64,000 bases of DNA from 0-14-0-80-60-11 sp049322355 (GTDB lineage Bacteria; Desulfobacterota; Desulfobaccia; Desulfobaccales; 0-14-0-80-60-11): contig JBMORG010000027.1 of the NCBI GenBank assembly GCA_049322355.1, forward strand, positions 417,079 through 481,078, written 5' to 3'. Both the position numbers and the translations under genes were made by a program. This document shows, one piece after another, positions 9,013-18,049 of this stretch. How positions within the stretch are numbered: position 1 is the first letter of the stretch; every line of letters begins with the position of its first letter. The notes below the pieces were generated by a model. It saw only the letters and a program-made list of their open reading frames with translations. It ran no database searches and was not told the DNA's origin.

Positions 9013-9543
9013 ATGGGGAAGACGGCTGATAAGGCAACACCATTGAAAAAATCTTTCTTTTGGCCCTTTCTGTTTCGGCTTTTCGGCTTCCGCCGGGGCT
9101 TGGAGGTCTTATTCCTTTGCAGCCTCCTGGGGCTGGGCGCCTGTGGTGAACTCCGGCCGCGCCCCGCCACCTTTGACCCCCAGGCTTACACCCCTATAGA
9201 ATACCAAAATCTCCTGGCGCCGCGCCAGGCCGGACTTCACGCGGGCGAGAAAATCCGGGTAAAAGCCTATTTCTGGCAATATCTGGATTATGAACCGGCC
9301 ATGATTCGAAATTACCTTACTCTGCTGCGCTATCCCATCCAATGGTACCGGCTCCGCTGGTTTGCCATTTACCGCACGGATGACCTGACCGGCTACTACG
9401 ATCTGGCTGCCATAACGCCGGAATTGGCTGAGCACTATGACTTGCAGCGGCTGGACCCGGTCCTGATCTATGGGGAACTTTCCCAACTGGGCATGGGCCT
9501 GTTCCTGCAAGTTTTTCATATGGAGAAAATTGTGGAGGACTGA
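9013..9543 (+). CDS. Putative lipoprotein of unknown function
   Basis: A 176-aa protein whose N-terminus has a basic stretch, a hydrophobic run and a lipobox LGAC with Cys44, so it is probably a diacylated outer- or inner-membrane lipoprotein. The mature part is rich in Tyr/Trp and matches no family I know. ATG 9013 lacks a clear ribosome site; an in-frame TTG at 9043 would give a more usual signal length. Confidence 0.7.
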   Translation: MGKTADKATPLKKSFFWPFLFRLFGFRRGLEVLFLCSLLGLGACGELRPRPATFDPQAYTPIEYQNLLAPRQAGLHAGEKIRVKAYFWQYLDYEPAMIRNYLTLLRYPIQWYRLRWFAIYRTDDLTGYYDLAAITPELAEHYDLQRLDPVLIYGELSQLGMGLFLQVFHMEKIVED

Positions 9544-9667
9544 GGGGGGATTGTAGGTGATTATGGTGGCCATTCGGAATGGTCCCACGGTTAAAGATAG
9601 CGTGATCTTTTAGGATTTTGATATAATTAAAGAAACCTGGGGCTTTTTGCTCCCTCTGAGGCCATGG

Positions 9668-10513
9668 ATGGACAATACAGATCGGGACAAGGCTGAACTC
9701 CTCGCCGAATTGGCGGCATTGCGCCAGCGGGTGGTGGCCCTGGAACAGGAAGAATCGCGGTATCATCGGCTGACCGATGCCTGGCGGGATTTATCGGCCC
9801 AGTATGAAGCCATCATCGAAGCCTTCGACGGTCTCATCTATATCTGCTCCCAAAACTACGAAGTGGAATTCATGAACCAGCGCTTTATAGAGCGCCAGGG
9901 CAATTATCCTTTAGGACAGAAATGCTTTCAGGCGCTTCATGGACTTAACGAAGTATGTCCCTGGTGCATCAATGACCGGGTCTTCCGGGGAGAAACGGTG
10001 CGTTGGGAGGTGCAAAGCCCCAAAGACCACCGCTGGTATCATGTGGTCAACACTCCCATCCGGCATCCCGACGGCAGTGTGTCCAAAATGGCGATGATTC
10101 AGGATGTCACCAACGAGAAGTTAATGGAGAAAGCCTTGCAGGAATCGGAAGCCAGATACCGGGGCATCTTCGAAAACGCGGTGATCGGCATCTTCCAGAG
10201 CACTCCCGACGGCCGCCTGCTCAGCGTCAACCCGGCGATGAGTCAGATTTACGGTTATGACTCGCCGGAAGATATGATTGCCAGCGTCATGGACCTGGGC
10301 CATCAGGTCTTTGTGAACCCGCAGGACCGGGAGGAAATGAAGCGCGAATTAGCAGATAGGGGAGTAATTCGCGGCCAGGAATATCAGATGTACCGCAAGG
10401 ACGGGAGCACCTTCTGGGTCTGGGTGGACGCCCGGGCCGTGCGGAACGAAGATGGCACCATCAGTTATTATGAAGGTTTTGTTCAGGATATCTCGACCCC
10501 CCCAAAAAAATAA
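9668..10513 (+). CDS. Two-PAS protein without an output domain
   Basis: A 281-aa protein: short coiled coil (residues 1-35, heptads of Leu and Glu), a PAS domain at about 45-150 and a second with PAC motif at about 155-280. The first PAS carries a CPWC pair (segment EVCPWCIND), a feature of some deltaproteobacterial PAS domains that could bind metal or sense redox. There is no kinase, GGDEF or HTH part, so it must work through a partner. ATG 9668 is taken as start; a TTG at 9647 is in frame. Convergent with livF, 33 bp apart. Confidence 0.8.
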   Translation: MDNTDRDKAELLAELAALRQRVVALEQEESRYHRLTDAWRDLSAQYEAIIEAFDGLIYICSQNYEVEFMNQRFIERQGNYPLGQKCFQALHGLNEVCPWCINDRVFRGETVRWEVQSPKDHRWYHVVNTPIRHPDGSVSKMAMIQDVTNEKLMEKALQESEARYRGIFENAVIGIFQSTPDGRLLSVNPAMSQIYGYDSPEDMIASVMDLGHQVFVNPQDREEMKRELADRGVIRGQEYQMYRKDGSTFWVWVDARAVRNEDGTISYYEGFVQDISTPPKK

Positions 10514-10546
10514 ATTGGCGATACATCGCTCCCCCCAAAAATCCTC

Positions 10547-11266
10547 TTAGCTCCCCCCCAGGTAGGCCTCCAGAACCTTGGGGTGATGCCGCAGTTCTCG
10601 AGCCTTTCCGGTCAACGCGATTTCCCCGGTTTCCAGGATATAGGCCCGGTGCGCCACCTCCAGGGCCATAAGGGCGTTTTGCTCCACCAGGAGGATGGAG
10701 GTCCCCTGCTGGTTGATGCGCTGGATCACCCGGAAGATCTCCCGCACCAGAAGGGGCGCCAGTCCCATGGAAGGTTCATCCAGAAGCAAGAGCCGGGCCC
10801 GGCTCATCAAGGCCCGGCCCACCGCGAGCATCTGCTGTTCGCCTCCGGAGAGAGTGTTGCCCCACTGCCGGCGGCGCTCTCCCAGGCGGGGGAAAAGGGT
10901 AAAAACTTCCTCCAGATCTTGTTGAATCTCCGGATCCCGGCGCCGGTAGGCCGCCAGACGGAGATTTTCCAGGACCGTCAGGTTGCCGAAAATGCCCCGG
11001 CCCTCCGGCACGTGGGCGATGCCCCGCTGCACCCGGAGATGGGCCGGCATCCCCAACAGGTCCTGGCCGTCCAGACTCACCCGGCCTTGGGCCACCCGGA
11101 GAAGGCCAGATATTGCTTGCAAGATGGAGGATTTTCCCGCGCCGTTGGCTCCGATAAGGGTGACGATCTCTCCGGTCCCCACGTAAAAGGAGACTCCCCG
11201 GACCGCATGGATGCGGTCATAGGAAACCCATAGATCTTCCACGGCCAGAAGCAGGTTATTGCTCAT
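10547..11266 (-). CDS. livF: Branched-chain amino-acid ABC transporter ATPase LivF
   Basis: Second ATPase of a HAAT-family importer. Walker A GANGAGKSS, ABC signature LSGGEQQMLAVGRAL, Walker B LLLLDEPSMGLAP and the switch His (LLVEQN region) are intact in 239 aa. Its start overlaps the livG stop by 4 bp. Last gene of the liv operon. Confidence 0.95.
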   Translation of the reverse strand: MSNNLLLAVEDLWVSYDRIHAVRGVSFYVGTGEIVTLIGANGAGKSSILQAISGLLRVAQGRVSLDGQDLLGMPAHLRVQRGIAHVPEGRGIFGNLTVLENLRLAAYRRRDPEIQQDLEEVFTLFPRLGERRRQWGNTLSGGEQQMLAVGRALMSRARLLLLDEPSMGLAPLLVREIFRVIQRINQQGTSILLVEQNALMALEVAHRAYILETGEIALTGKARELRHHPKVLEAYLGGS

Positions 11267-12072
11267 GAAACCCCGCAGCCTCTCTCCGATTCTTGGTCCA
11301 TCAGGTCACCGTCTTTCCCCAGATAAGCCTCCAACACCGCAGGGTTATGCTGGATTTCCTGGGGAGAACCGGTGGCGATAGTTTCGCCGAAATCCAGAAC
11401 CGTGAGCCTCTGGCAAAGATTTATCACTACCCGCATCTGGTGTTCGATCAGAAGGATCGTCAGGGAAAAGTCGTCCTGCACCTGCCGGATGAGGCGCATC
11501 AAATCTTCGATTTCGGACTGGTTCATGCCCGCCGCGGGTTCATCCAGCAACAATAACCGGGGCCGGCTGATCAAGGCCCGGGCCATTTCGATGCGCCGCT
11601 GCTCGCCGTAGGGCAGGTGCCGGGCCGGGGTGTGGGCATAGTGGGTGAGGCCGAAGCGCTCCAGCAACTCAAAGGCCTGGCGGGTCTGATGGGATTCCAT
11701 GGCGGTGAAGCGCCGACTGCGCCGGAGGGCATCCAGCAGGGAGTAGTGATGCTCGGCAAAGGCGCCCAAACGGACATTATCCAGGACACTCAAGTCCTTA
11801 AACAAACGAATATTCTGAAAGGTCCGGGCAATCCCCGCAGCGGTGATGCGATGGGAGGGCCAGGCGCTGATGTCCTCCCCCCGGAATTTGATGCATCCCT
11901 GACTGATGCGGAAGACCCCGGTGATAAGGTTGAACACAGTGGTTTTGCCCGCGCCGTTGGGCCCGATGAGTCCCACCAGTTCGCCGGGAAAGAGCGTAAG
12001 CGAAAATTCGTTCAACGCCCGGAGGCCGCCGAAATTATGGGAAAGGTCGTTGATTTCTAATAGTGCTTGCAT
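11263..12072 (-). CDS. livG: Branched-chain amino-acid ABC transporter ATPase LivG
   Basis: First ATPase of the importer, 269 aa. Walker A GPNGAGKTT, the LivG-type signature LPYGEQRRIEMARAL, Walker B LLLLDEPAAGMN and the downstream IEHQM segment are present. Lies between livM (20 bp upstream) and livF (4-bp overlap), so translational coupling is likely. Confidence 0.95.
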   Translation of the reverse strand: MQALLEINDLSHNFGGLRALNEFSLTLFPGELVGLIGPNGAGKTTVFNLITGVFRISQGCIKFRGEDISAWPSHRITAAGIARTFQNIRLFKDLSVLDNVRLGAFAEHHYSLLDALRRSRRFTAMESHQTRQAFELLERFGLTHYAHTPARHLPYGEQRRIEMARALISRPRLLLLDEPAAGMNQSEIEDLMRLIRQVQDDFSLTILLIEHQMRVVINLCQRLTVLDFGETIATGSPQEIQHNPAVLEAYLGKDGDLMDQESERGCGVS

Positions 12073-12092
12073 GCTCTTTCGGTTACTCTACT

Positions 12093-13109
12093 CTAACCGC
12101 CCGGCGCCAAACCCTTGGACACGGAAGGGGGCCCCGGGGCGTTGTCTTCGGGCGCGGCCAACTTCGGCTTAAACAGACCCGCCTCTTTAAAACCCATGAG
12201 TCCCTGGGGTCGAAAAATCATGAGCAGAACCAACAAGAGCGGCCCCACCACCCAGCGCCAGATGCCCAAGGGCCGCAGCAACTCCAGGAGCACCGTGAAG
12301 ATGATGGCGCCCAGGAGCGACCCCGTCAGGCTGCCTACTCCGCCCAGATAGACCATGACCAGCATGTCGGTGGATTTCAAGATGGAAAAGCTCCGGGGAT
12401 TGATGAATTGGAGCAGGTGGGCATATAAGCCCCCGGCCACCCCGGCAAAAAAGGCGGAAATGAGGAAAGCGTAGAGTTTGAGACGCCGGGTATCAACGGA
12501 GGTCAGGTTGGCGGCCACCTCGTCTTCCCGGATGGCCATGATCCCCCGGCCGAAGTTGGAATAGACCAGGTTGCGCAAGATCCACAGGGTTAACAGCACC
12601 CAGGCCACCACCCAGAAAAGGGTGGTAAGCCGGGGCATGCCCAGGTAACCCCGGGGGCCGCCTAAAGCCGGGATATTTTCCAGCACGCTCTTGACGATCA
12701 TGTTGAAGGCCAGGGTGACGATGGCCAGGTAATCTCCCCGGGTGCGGAAGGAGGGATAGGCCACCACCAGCCCGGCTACCGCCGCGGCGGCGCCACCGCA
12801 GATCAGCACCGCCGGAAAGGCCAGGAAATCCCAGGTCCGGGGCAGCACCGCCACGGTGAGCACCGAGGCCGCATAGGCGCCGATGCCCATGAATCCGGCG
12901 TGGCCCACGGAAAATTCCCCCATGTAGCCGTTCACCAGATTCAAGCTCAGGGTAAGGATCATGTTGATCCCCACATACATGAGGATCTGGACCACGTAGG
13001 GGTTGAGGAGGCCGGAGGCGGGCAGACCCCAGGCCAGGGCCAGGAGCAGGGCGGCTCCTAACATCACAGCTATGCGGCTTTGCCCCCACCCGGCGACTTT
13101 AGCGGGCAT
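12093..13109 (-). CDS. livM: Branched-chain amino-acid ABC transporter permease LivM
   Basis: Inner-membrane permease of 338 aa with about nine or ten hydrophobic segments and the family segments NLVNGYMGEFSVGHAGFMGIGAY and SYRTRGDYLAIVTLAF-like (SFRTRGDYLAIVTLAFN). It pairs with LivH. Two unrelated genes (13161-13966) separate it from livH, which is unusual. Confidence 0.95.
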   Translation of the reverse strand: MPAKVAGWGQSRIAVMLGAALLLALAWGLPASGLLNPYVVQILMYVGINMILTLSLNLVNGYMGEFSVGHAGFMGIGAYAASVLTVAVLPRTWDFLAFPAVLICGGAAAAVAGLVVAYPSFRTRGDYLAIVTLAFNMIVKSVLENIPALGGPRGYLGMPRLTTLFWVVAWVLLTLWILRNLVYSNFGRGIMAIREDEVAANLTSVDTRRLKLYAFLISAFFAGVAGGLYAHLLQFINPRSFSILKSTDMLVMVYLGGVGSLTGSLLGAIIFTVLLELLRPLGIWRWVVGPLLLVLLMIFRPQGLMGFKEAGLFKPKLAAPEDNAPGPPSVSKGLAPGG

Positions 13110-13160
13110 AGGCTAAAGAGGTAAAGTCTCTGGTCAGGCTCAAGGGGGTGGAACGCCTAA

Positions 13161-13496
13161 TCATATTGGTATAATAATCTTGAAGGCAGTATCAATAAGC
13201 AAGTTGATGGCCTGAGTGCGAAATTTATCAATCTTGGCCGCCTTTAAACCGGCTTGTTTCAACGCTTCCATGGCGGCCAGGTCTTTGAGGCCTTCCACCA
13301 GGGATTTAAATTCCTCTTGCGTTATCTCCTTATTATTCAGCATCTTCAGCCACCGCTGCAGGTCAGCCTTGGACTTTTCCAGGAACGCTTGGCCATCTTG
13401 CAGCGCGGCCTGCCAGTTTTTCTTGCCGAAATTATCCTTGGCAAGTTGGGCCATTCCCTCTTTAAGGTCCTGGAGAAATTTATCAAATTCAGGCAT
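13161..13496 (-). CDS. Small alpha-helical hypothetical protein inside the liv operon
   Basis: A 111-aa Lys/Glu/Gln-rich protein, almost wholly helical in composition (DKFLQDLKEGMAQLAKDN, then LAAMEALKQAGLKAAK), with a hydrophobic C-terminal tail (LLIDTAFKIIIPI) that could insert in a membrane. GGGAGAAG precedes ATG 13496. It starts 11 bp after the lipoprotein gene, so the two form a unit. Family unknown. Confidence 0.7.
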   Translation of the reverse strand: MPEFDKFLQDLKEGMAQLAKDNFGKKNWQAALQDGQAFLEKSKADLQRWLKMLNNKEITQEEFKSLVEGLKDLAAMEALKQAGLKAAKIDKFRTQAINLLIDTAFKIIIPI

Positions 13497-13507
13497 GGGC
13501 TTCTCCC

Positions 13508-13966
13508 TTATTTGGCTTTGCCACTTTCCAATGCGATGATTTTGTCAAAGGCATCGCTCACTTGCATCTTTTTCTCCGTGATGAAGCCCTTTGAAAGCAC
13601 CGATTTTTTTTGCCATAAGGTGAGAAAGCCGCCCAACAGATTGCCGTTGGGGTTTTTGAGAATTTCCCACATCTGGGTAGAAACCTCGTTGCTCGGCACC
13701 CCCTTGGCGTCCTCGTAGGCCTTCTCCAGGTCGAGGCGCAAAGTCTGGGCCGCCGCCTGATGCTGGGAGTAGGGTTCGGTGGCTTTGTCCATCAGGTTGA
13801 GAGATTCCACTTTTAAGGAGACGGCCTTATCATAGGCCGGCGGGCGGTGCGGCGCGATGGTGGGCGCACAACCCGCCGCGAGCACCATGATGACCAGCGA
13901 ACTGACGACGACCCCCATTCTTAGCGGTGCGTTCCAACCTGAGCCATAAAAAACTCTGGCAGCCAT
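13508..13966 (-). CDS. Putative lipoprotein inside the liv operon
   Basis: A 152-aa protein with hydrophobic signal (residues 16-31) and lipobox LAAGC, Cys33. The mature part is helical and polar. AGGAGG lies 9 nt before ATG 13966. It sits between livH and the 111-aa gene. A role in envelope stress or as an accessory to the importer can be imagined, but nothing in the sequence proves either. Confidence 0.7.
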   Translation of the reverse strand: MAARVFYGSGWNAPLRMGVVVSSLVIMVLAAGCAPTIAPHRPPAYDKAVSLKVESLNLMDKATEPYSQHQAAAQTLRLDLEKAYEDAKGVPSNEVSTQMWEILKNPNGNLLGGFLTLWQKKSVLSKGFITEKKMQVSDAFDKIIALESGKAK

Positions 13967-14119
13967 GAGAGCTTTCCTCCTGCAATCGGTAAAATTGAGA
14001 TGAGGTTCACCGATCCCAGTATGTCATAATTTACATAAAATATTAATGGCTAATTTTGCTCCCTGGTAGTGCCTGACTTTCTGATCATGTGCCCAAGTTT
14101 AGCTTAGGCTCTAAGTTCG

Positions 14120-14141
14120 TTCCCAAGTTCAAACTTGGGAA
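14120..14141. repeat. Short palindrome TTCCCAAGTT-CA-AACTTGGGAA
   Basis: A perfect 10-bp inverted repeat with a 2-nt spacer in the 237-bp gap between livH and the lipoprotein gene. Related sequence occurs near 5652-5668 and 50143-50158. No T-run follows, so it is not a normal terminator. The gap has no other visible feature. Confidence 0.7.
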
Positions 14142-14203
14142 TGAGGACAAACCTTATGGGGATGGGGCATGGGCCTTTGTCCCTGGCCCCCTTTCTCCAA
14201 ACC

Positions 14204-15115
14204 CTACACCCGCTCAAACACCGGCCGTCCCAAAAGGCCCGTGGGTTTAAAGACCAGCAGGATCAAGAGCATGGAAAAGGCCACAAAGTCCCGGTAGGTG
14301 GAGGACGGCAGCAGCACCGGGGTGAAGACCTCCACCGCGCCCAGGATAAAACCGCCCAGCATGGCCCCCCGGATATTGCCGATGCCGCCCACCACCGCGG
14401 CGATAAAGGCCCACCAGCCGATGCGCACCCCCATCAAGGGGTCCAGCACCGGGTAGGCCATGCCGTAGAGGAGGCCCCCCGCGGCGGCGATGGCGGAGCC
14501 GATGGCAAAAGTCAAGGAAATGACCCGGTCCACCGACACCCCCATGAGGGGCACAATGGGGCGGTTATAGGAAATGGCCCGCATGGCCATCCCCAGGAGC
14601 GTGCGCCGCACCAGCAGGTCCAACAACACCATGAGGACCGCGGCCAGCACAATGATGAGGACCTGCAAGGGAGTAATGGTGAGGCCGGCCACCTGCCAGG
14701 TGGTCATGGGAATGAGGGCTGGAAACTGGCGGGGCTCCGGCCCCAAGAGGCCCAGGGTAAAATATTCCAGGAAGATCCCCACACCCAGAGCGGTGATGAC
14801 TGCTGAGACCCGGGGCGCCTGGCGCAAAGGACGGTAGGCCAGGCGTTCGATGGTTACCCCCAAGAGGGCGGTCAAGAGCATACTGAAGGTTAAGGCCCCC
14901 AGAAAGACCAGCGCCAGGGGCAGGTTAAGGGGCAGGCCCAGCAGAAAGAGGGCCCCGGCCAAGGAAAGATAGGTCCCCACCATGAAGATATCGCCGTGGG
15001 CGAAGTTGATCATGGTGAGGATGCCGTAAACCATGGTGTAGCCCAGGGCGATGAGCGCATAGACGCTCCCTAACTGCAGGGCGTTCAGGACGTTTTGGGC
15101 CAGAAGCTGGAACAT
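14204..15115 (-). CDS. livH: Branched-chain amino-acid ABC transporter permease LivH
   Basis: Inner-membrane permease with about eight hydrophobic segments and family segments IALGYTMVYGILTMINFAHGDIFM near the N-terminus and IAAVVGGIGNIRGAMLGGFILG near the C-terminus. ATG 15115 is taken as start. A GTG two codons upstream (15121) is also possible, and it lies exactly at the first base of a heptamer array. livK is upstream on the same strand. Confidence 0.94.
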   Translation of the reverse strand: MFQLLAQNVLNALQLGSVYALIALGYTMVYGILTMINFAHGDIFMVGTYLSLAGALFLLGLPLNLPLALVFLGALTFSMLLTALLGVTIERLAYRPLRQAPRVSAVITALGVGIFLEYFTLGLLGPEPRQFPALIPMTTWQVAGLTITPLQVLIIVLAAVLMVLLDLLVRRTLLGMAMRAISYNRPIVPLMGVSVDRVISLTFAIGSAIAAAGGLLYGMAYPVLDPLMGVRIGWWAFIAAVVGGIGNIRGAMLGGFILGAVEVFTPVLLPSSTYRDFVAFSMLLILLVFKPTGLLGRPVFERV

Positions 15116-15120
15116 TGACA

Positions 15121-15196
15121 CCGTTTCCGGTTACCGGTTTTCAGTTTTCGGTTAAAAAAAGACCCCTAAGAACCGAGAACTTAAAACCCAATCCCT
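15121..15196. repeat. Inverted pair of heptamer arrays between livK and livH
   Basis: 15121-15154 reads CCGTTTC, CGGTTAC, CGGTTTT, CAGTTTT, CGGTTA. 15169-15196 reads AGAACCG, AGAACTT, AAAACCC, AATCCCT. Both keep a strict 7-nt register and have opposite strand bias, so the RNA could fold back on itself across a 14-nt A-rich spacer. Confidence 0.88.
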
Positions 15197-15201
15197 ATAT
15201 T

Positions 15202-16344
15202 TTAAGGCTGCACGGCTGCAAAGTAACTAAATTTCCCATCCTTAATCAGCAGAATCACCGCGCTCTTGATGGGGTCCCCGGTCCCCTGGAACTTCATGTC
15301 CCCGGTTACGCCCTTGTATTCCTTAATGGCAGCCAGGGCGTCCCGCACCTTCTGACGGTCCAGGGAATTAGCCTGGGTGATAGCCTGGCACAAAAGGCCC
15401 CCGGCGTCAAAGGTCAGAGCTGCGACGTCGTCAGGCTTTTTGCCGTACTTGGTTTCATAATCCTTGATAAATTTCTGGGCCGTGGGGGTGGCGATATCCG
15501 GGGCATAGTGGGTGCTGAAATAACAGCCTTCCAGGTCGGGGCCGCCCAGGGTCAGGAGTTCGGCGCTGCCCCAGGAATCGGAGCCGATGATGGGGCAGGT
15601 GATTCCCAAGCGCCGGGCCTGCTGGACCTGTAAGGGGACCTCATTATAATAATTGGGCAGAAAGAGCACGTCCGGGTTGGTCGCCCTGATGATGGTGAGT
15701 TGGGAGGAGAAATCCTTGTCGTCCTTGGTATAGGATTGGAAGGCCACCACTTTGCCCCCGGCCTCTTCGAAGAATTTCTGGAAGAATTCGGCAATGCCTT
15801 TGTTGTACTCCGAAGCCACGTCGTAGAGCACCGCCGCAGTTTGGGCCTTGAGGTTGTCCCGGGCGAACTTGGCCATCACCTGTCCCTGAAAATCGTCAAT
15901 GAAGCAGGCCCGAAAGACGAATTTCTTGCCTTCCGTGGTCTTGGGATTGGTGGACCAGGGGCTGATCATGATCACTTTGGCATCCTCGCAGATTCGGGCG
16001 GCGGGAATGGCATTGCCGGAGGCATTGGGACCAATGATGGCCAGGACGTTATTCTGGCTGATAAGCTTTTGAGCCGCCGCAGCCGCGGATTCGGCCTTGT
16101 CTTCGTTATCTTCGATAACCAGCTTTATGGGAAACTGCTTGTCGCCAACCTTGAGGCCGCCACCCTGATTCATCTGGGCCGCCAGGAGTTCCGCGGCCTT
16201 TTTGCAGGAATCGCCTACAGTGGGCTTGCTGCCGGTAAGTTCGGCGTTGACGCCGACGCGAATTTCTTTGGCCTCCTGGGAGCCGCAGCCCCAGATTAAG
16301 CCAAGGCTTATCAACAAGATGGCTGTCCATTTATTCCGGGTCAT
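15202..16344 (-). CDS. livK: Branched-chain amino-acid ABC transporter substrate-binding lipoprotein
   Basis: Periplasmic type-I binding protein, 380 aa. The mature region begins EIRVGVNAELTGSKPTVGDSC and includes VLAIIGPNASGNAIPAA and VAALTFDAGGLL, typical of LivK/AmiC folds. The signal ends in a lipobox (LIWGC, Cys20), so it is tethered as a lipoprotein. ATG 16344 follows GAGGAGCG; the frame is open 23 codons further. First gene of the liv operon. Ligand may be Leu/Ile/Val or another small amide or amino acid. Confidence 0.94.
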   Translation of the reverse strand: MTRNKWTAILLISLGLIWGCGSQEAKEIRVGVNAELTGSKPTVGDSCKKAAELLAAQMNQGGGLKVGDKQFPIKLVIEDNEDKAESAAAAAQKLISQNNVLAIIGPNASGNAIPAARICEDAKVIMISPWSTNPKTTEGKKFVFRACFIDDFQGQVMAKFARDNLKAQTAAVLYDVASEYNKGIAEFFQKFFEEAGGKVVAFQSYTKDDKDFSSQLTIIRATNPDVLFLPNYYNEVPLQVQQARRLGITCPIIGSDSWGSAELLTLGGPDLEGCYFSTHYAPDIATPTAQKFIKDYETKYGKKPDDVAALTFDAGGLLCQAITQANSLDRQKVRDALAAIKEYKGVTGDMKFQGTGDPIKSAVILLIKDGKFSYFAAVQP

Positions 16345-16411
16345 GGTTCGCTCCTCACGATGCTGAGATGCCTCAGGGCGAGCACCTCTCCCTGGGTAAT
16401 TATCGGATAGC

Positions 16412-16441
16412 AATCTACCAAAGGCGCCGTTGTTCCGTCAA
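16412..16441 (-). promoter_or_regulatory. Possible livK operon promoter
   Basis: Reverse strand TTGACG (16436-16441), 18-nt spacer, TAGATT (16412-16417; four of six matches to TATAAT). The predicted start is about 60 nt ahead of livK. The 263-bp gap is shared with the divergent Crp-family gene. Confidence 0.4.
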
Positions 16442-16607
16442 CTGCAAAGAATAAAACGGGAAAGACGCAACCGCAGTCATGGGGCAGGAATCTCGTTGTC
16501 AGGAAGCCGCTTTCAGCCTAAAATGGCCGGACGGAGGGATGAGGACATTCCTGCTGTCTGAATTTAAAAAGAGGCATGCCTGAAATAATTTCTGCGATGG
16601 GGGCTAC

Positions 16608-17327
16608 ATGAACCACACCACTAAAGATGATACCCGGATCAAGCAACAAATCTTGCATCGCATTTACCTCTTTTCCGGGCTTGCCGAGGCAGATCTGGAG
16701 CCTCTGGCCCGCATGTCGGTGCGGAAAAACTTTCTTCGGGGTGCTACGATCTTTTGGGAGGGGAAAGAGGCCCAAGGCTTCTATATTCTTATAGTAGGCC
16801 AAATAAAACTGGTAAAAAGTTCCCCGGATGGGAAAGAATATATTATCCGACTCGTGGGGGCAGGGGAGACCTTCGCAGAGGCTGCAGTGTTTGGAGAAAT
16901 CCCCTATCCGGTTACCGCCATTGCCCTGGAAGACTGCCAAACCTTATTCTTTCCCAAAACACCGTTTCTTAATCACCTGGCTGCGACACCAGCCCTGGCC
17001 CGTAATATGCTTGCCACTTTGAGTCGCTTGATGTTTCACCTGACCCAACAACTTGAGGACCTGTCACTTAAGGAAGTTTCAGCTCGTTTGGCTCGCTATA
17101 TCTTGGAACGGTGCCAGAATACCCACGGAGCCATTGCTAAGGGACTGCAATGTGAATTACCTACCACCAAAACGCAGTTGGCCGCTTATCTGGGTACCAT
17201 CAGCGAAACGTTATCTCGGACTTTATCTAGATTTAAGAGTTTGGGACTCATAGAAATGGATAAGGGAAAGATAACCATAATCGACCCCGTGGCTTTACAA
17301 AAGATGGTTCGGGGAACTAAACATTGA
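16608..17327 (+). CDS. Crp/Fnr family transcriptional regulator
   Basis: A 239-aa regulator: cyclic-nucleotide-binding-like barrel at about 20-145, long dimer helix, and winged HTH at about 165-230 with recognition helix in TKTQLAAYLGTISETLSRTLSRF. It has no N-terminal Cys cluster of the FNR type, so the ligand may be heme/NO or another small molecule, as in the DNR/HcpR groups. A hybrid-cluster protein gene lies 4.1 kb downstream with an HcpR-like site, so an HcpR role is a reasonable inference. ATG 16608 is preceded by GGGGG. Confidence 0.88.
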   Translation: MNHTTKDDTRIKQQILHRIYLFSGLAEADLEPLARMSVRKNFLRGATIFWEGKEAQGFYILIVGQIKLVKSSPDGKEYIIRLVGAGETFAEAAVFGEIPYPVTAIALEDCQTLFFPKTPFLNHLAATPALARNMLATLSRLMFHLTQQLEDLSLKEVSARLARYILERCQNTHGAIAKGLQCELPTTKTQLAAYLGTISETLSRTLSRFKSLGLIEMDKGKITIIDPVALQKMVRGTKH

Positions 17328-17411
17328 ACAATTTTATTCCAGGGGATAGTTCACAATTTGATACAAAATTGATAAACTAAATAAAAAAAGTTATATTGGA
17401 TAAAAAAAACC

Positions 17412-17439
17412 TTGACAAGATAAATGGTAGTAATATAAC
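17412..17439 (+). promoter_or_regulatory. Sigma-70 promoter of the mucR-like gene
   Basis: TTGACA (17412-17417), 16-nt spacer, TATAAC (17434-17439), in an AT-rich stretch. Expected start about 17446, giving a 60-nt leader. Confidence 0.75.
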
Positions 17440-17510
17440 CAGCTATAAAGGTTGCAGCAAAATTATCAGCCTACAGTAATTAAAAAAATAATCAGAAAGG
17501 AATCATCGTG

Positions 17511-17960
17511 ATGGCGACAGAGGTTCTTAAATTAACGGCCCAGATTGTAATTTCCCATGCGTCAATGAGCGAACTGACCCCTAAAGAATTAGTGGATGAG
17601 ATTAAAGAAATCTATAGTGTTTTGACCACGCTGGAAAGCGGCGAAGCCATGCTGGAAGCTGCGGCCGGAGTTGCTGAAAAAGTACCGGAGGCCGAAGTAG
17701 TAAAGAAACCACCGATTCCACTGGATGAAATTGTCAAGGAAAAGTACGTCGTTTGTCTGGAATGCGGCAAGAAGATGCGGACCCTCAAGGCTCATCTGCG
17801 CAAAGCCCATCAACTGGCCCCAGCGGACTATTTCCGGCGGTATAGCCTGGACCCCAAAAAATATCCTCTTGTTTGTAAAGAATACTCCGAGCAGCGCCGG
17901 AAGCTGGCCAAAGAAAAAGGTTTAGGGGAGCGGGGTTTCCGGCGGAAAGCCAAGGCGTAA
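17511..17960 (+). CDS. MucR/Ros family zinc-finger transcriptional regulator
   Basis: A 149-aa protein with a helical N-terminal oligomerisation part (1-75) and a Ros-type zinc finger, Cys82-x2-Cys85-x9-His95-x4-His100, followed by a basic C-terminus (RRKAKA). MucR proteins are H-NS-like repressors of AT-rich promoters. ATG 17511 or GTG 17508 may start it; AGAAAGGA lies 7-14 nt upstream. Clear promoter before it and terminator after it, so it is monocistronic. Confidence 0.92.
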   Translation: MATEVLKLTAQIVISHASMSELTPKELVDEIKEIYSVLTTLESGEAMLEAAAGVAEKVPEAEVVKKPPIPLDEIVKEKYVVCLECGKKMRTLKAHLRKAHQLAPADYFRRYSLDPKKYPLVCKEYSEQRRKLAKEKGLGERGFRRKAKA

Positions 17961-18015
17961 GATCCGGGGGGAAGCCTCATCAATTCGTCAACCAGGAAGG
18001 GTGGCGTCTGCCTTG

Positions 18016-18038
18016 GGGACCGGGAGCGGTCCCTTTTT
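18016..18038 (+). terminator. Intrinsic terminator after mucR-like gene
   Basis: Stem GGGACC/GGTCCC with loop GGGAGC, followed by TTTTT. Confidence 0.85.
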
Positions 18039-18049
18039 ATTTTGATATT

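Noticed and set aside
16518..16940. 140-codon reverse frame
   Set aside because: Antisense to the Crp/Fnr gene, which has clear domain evidence.
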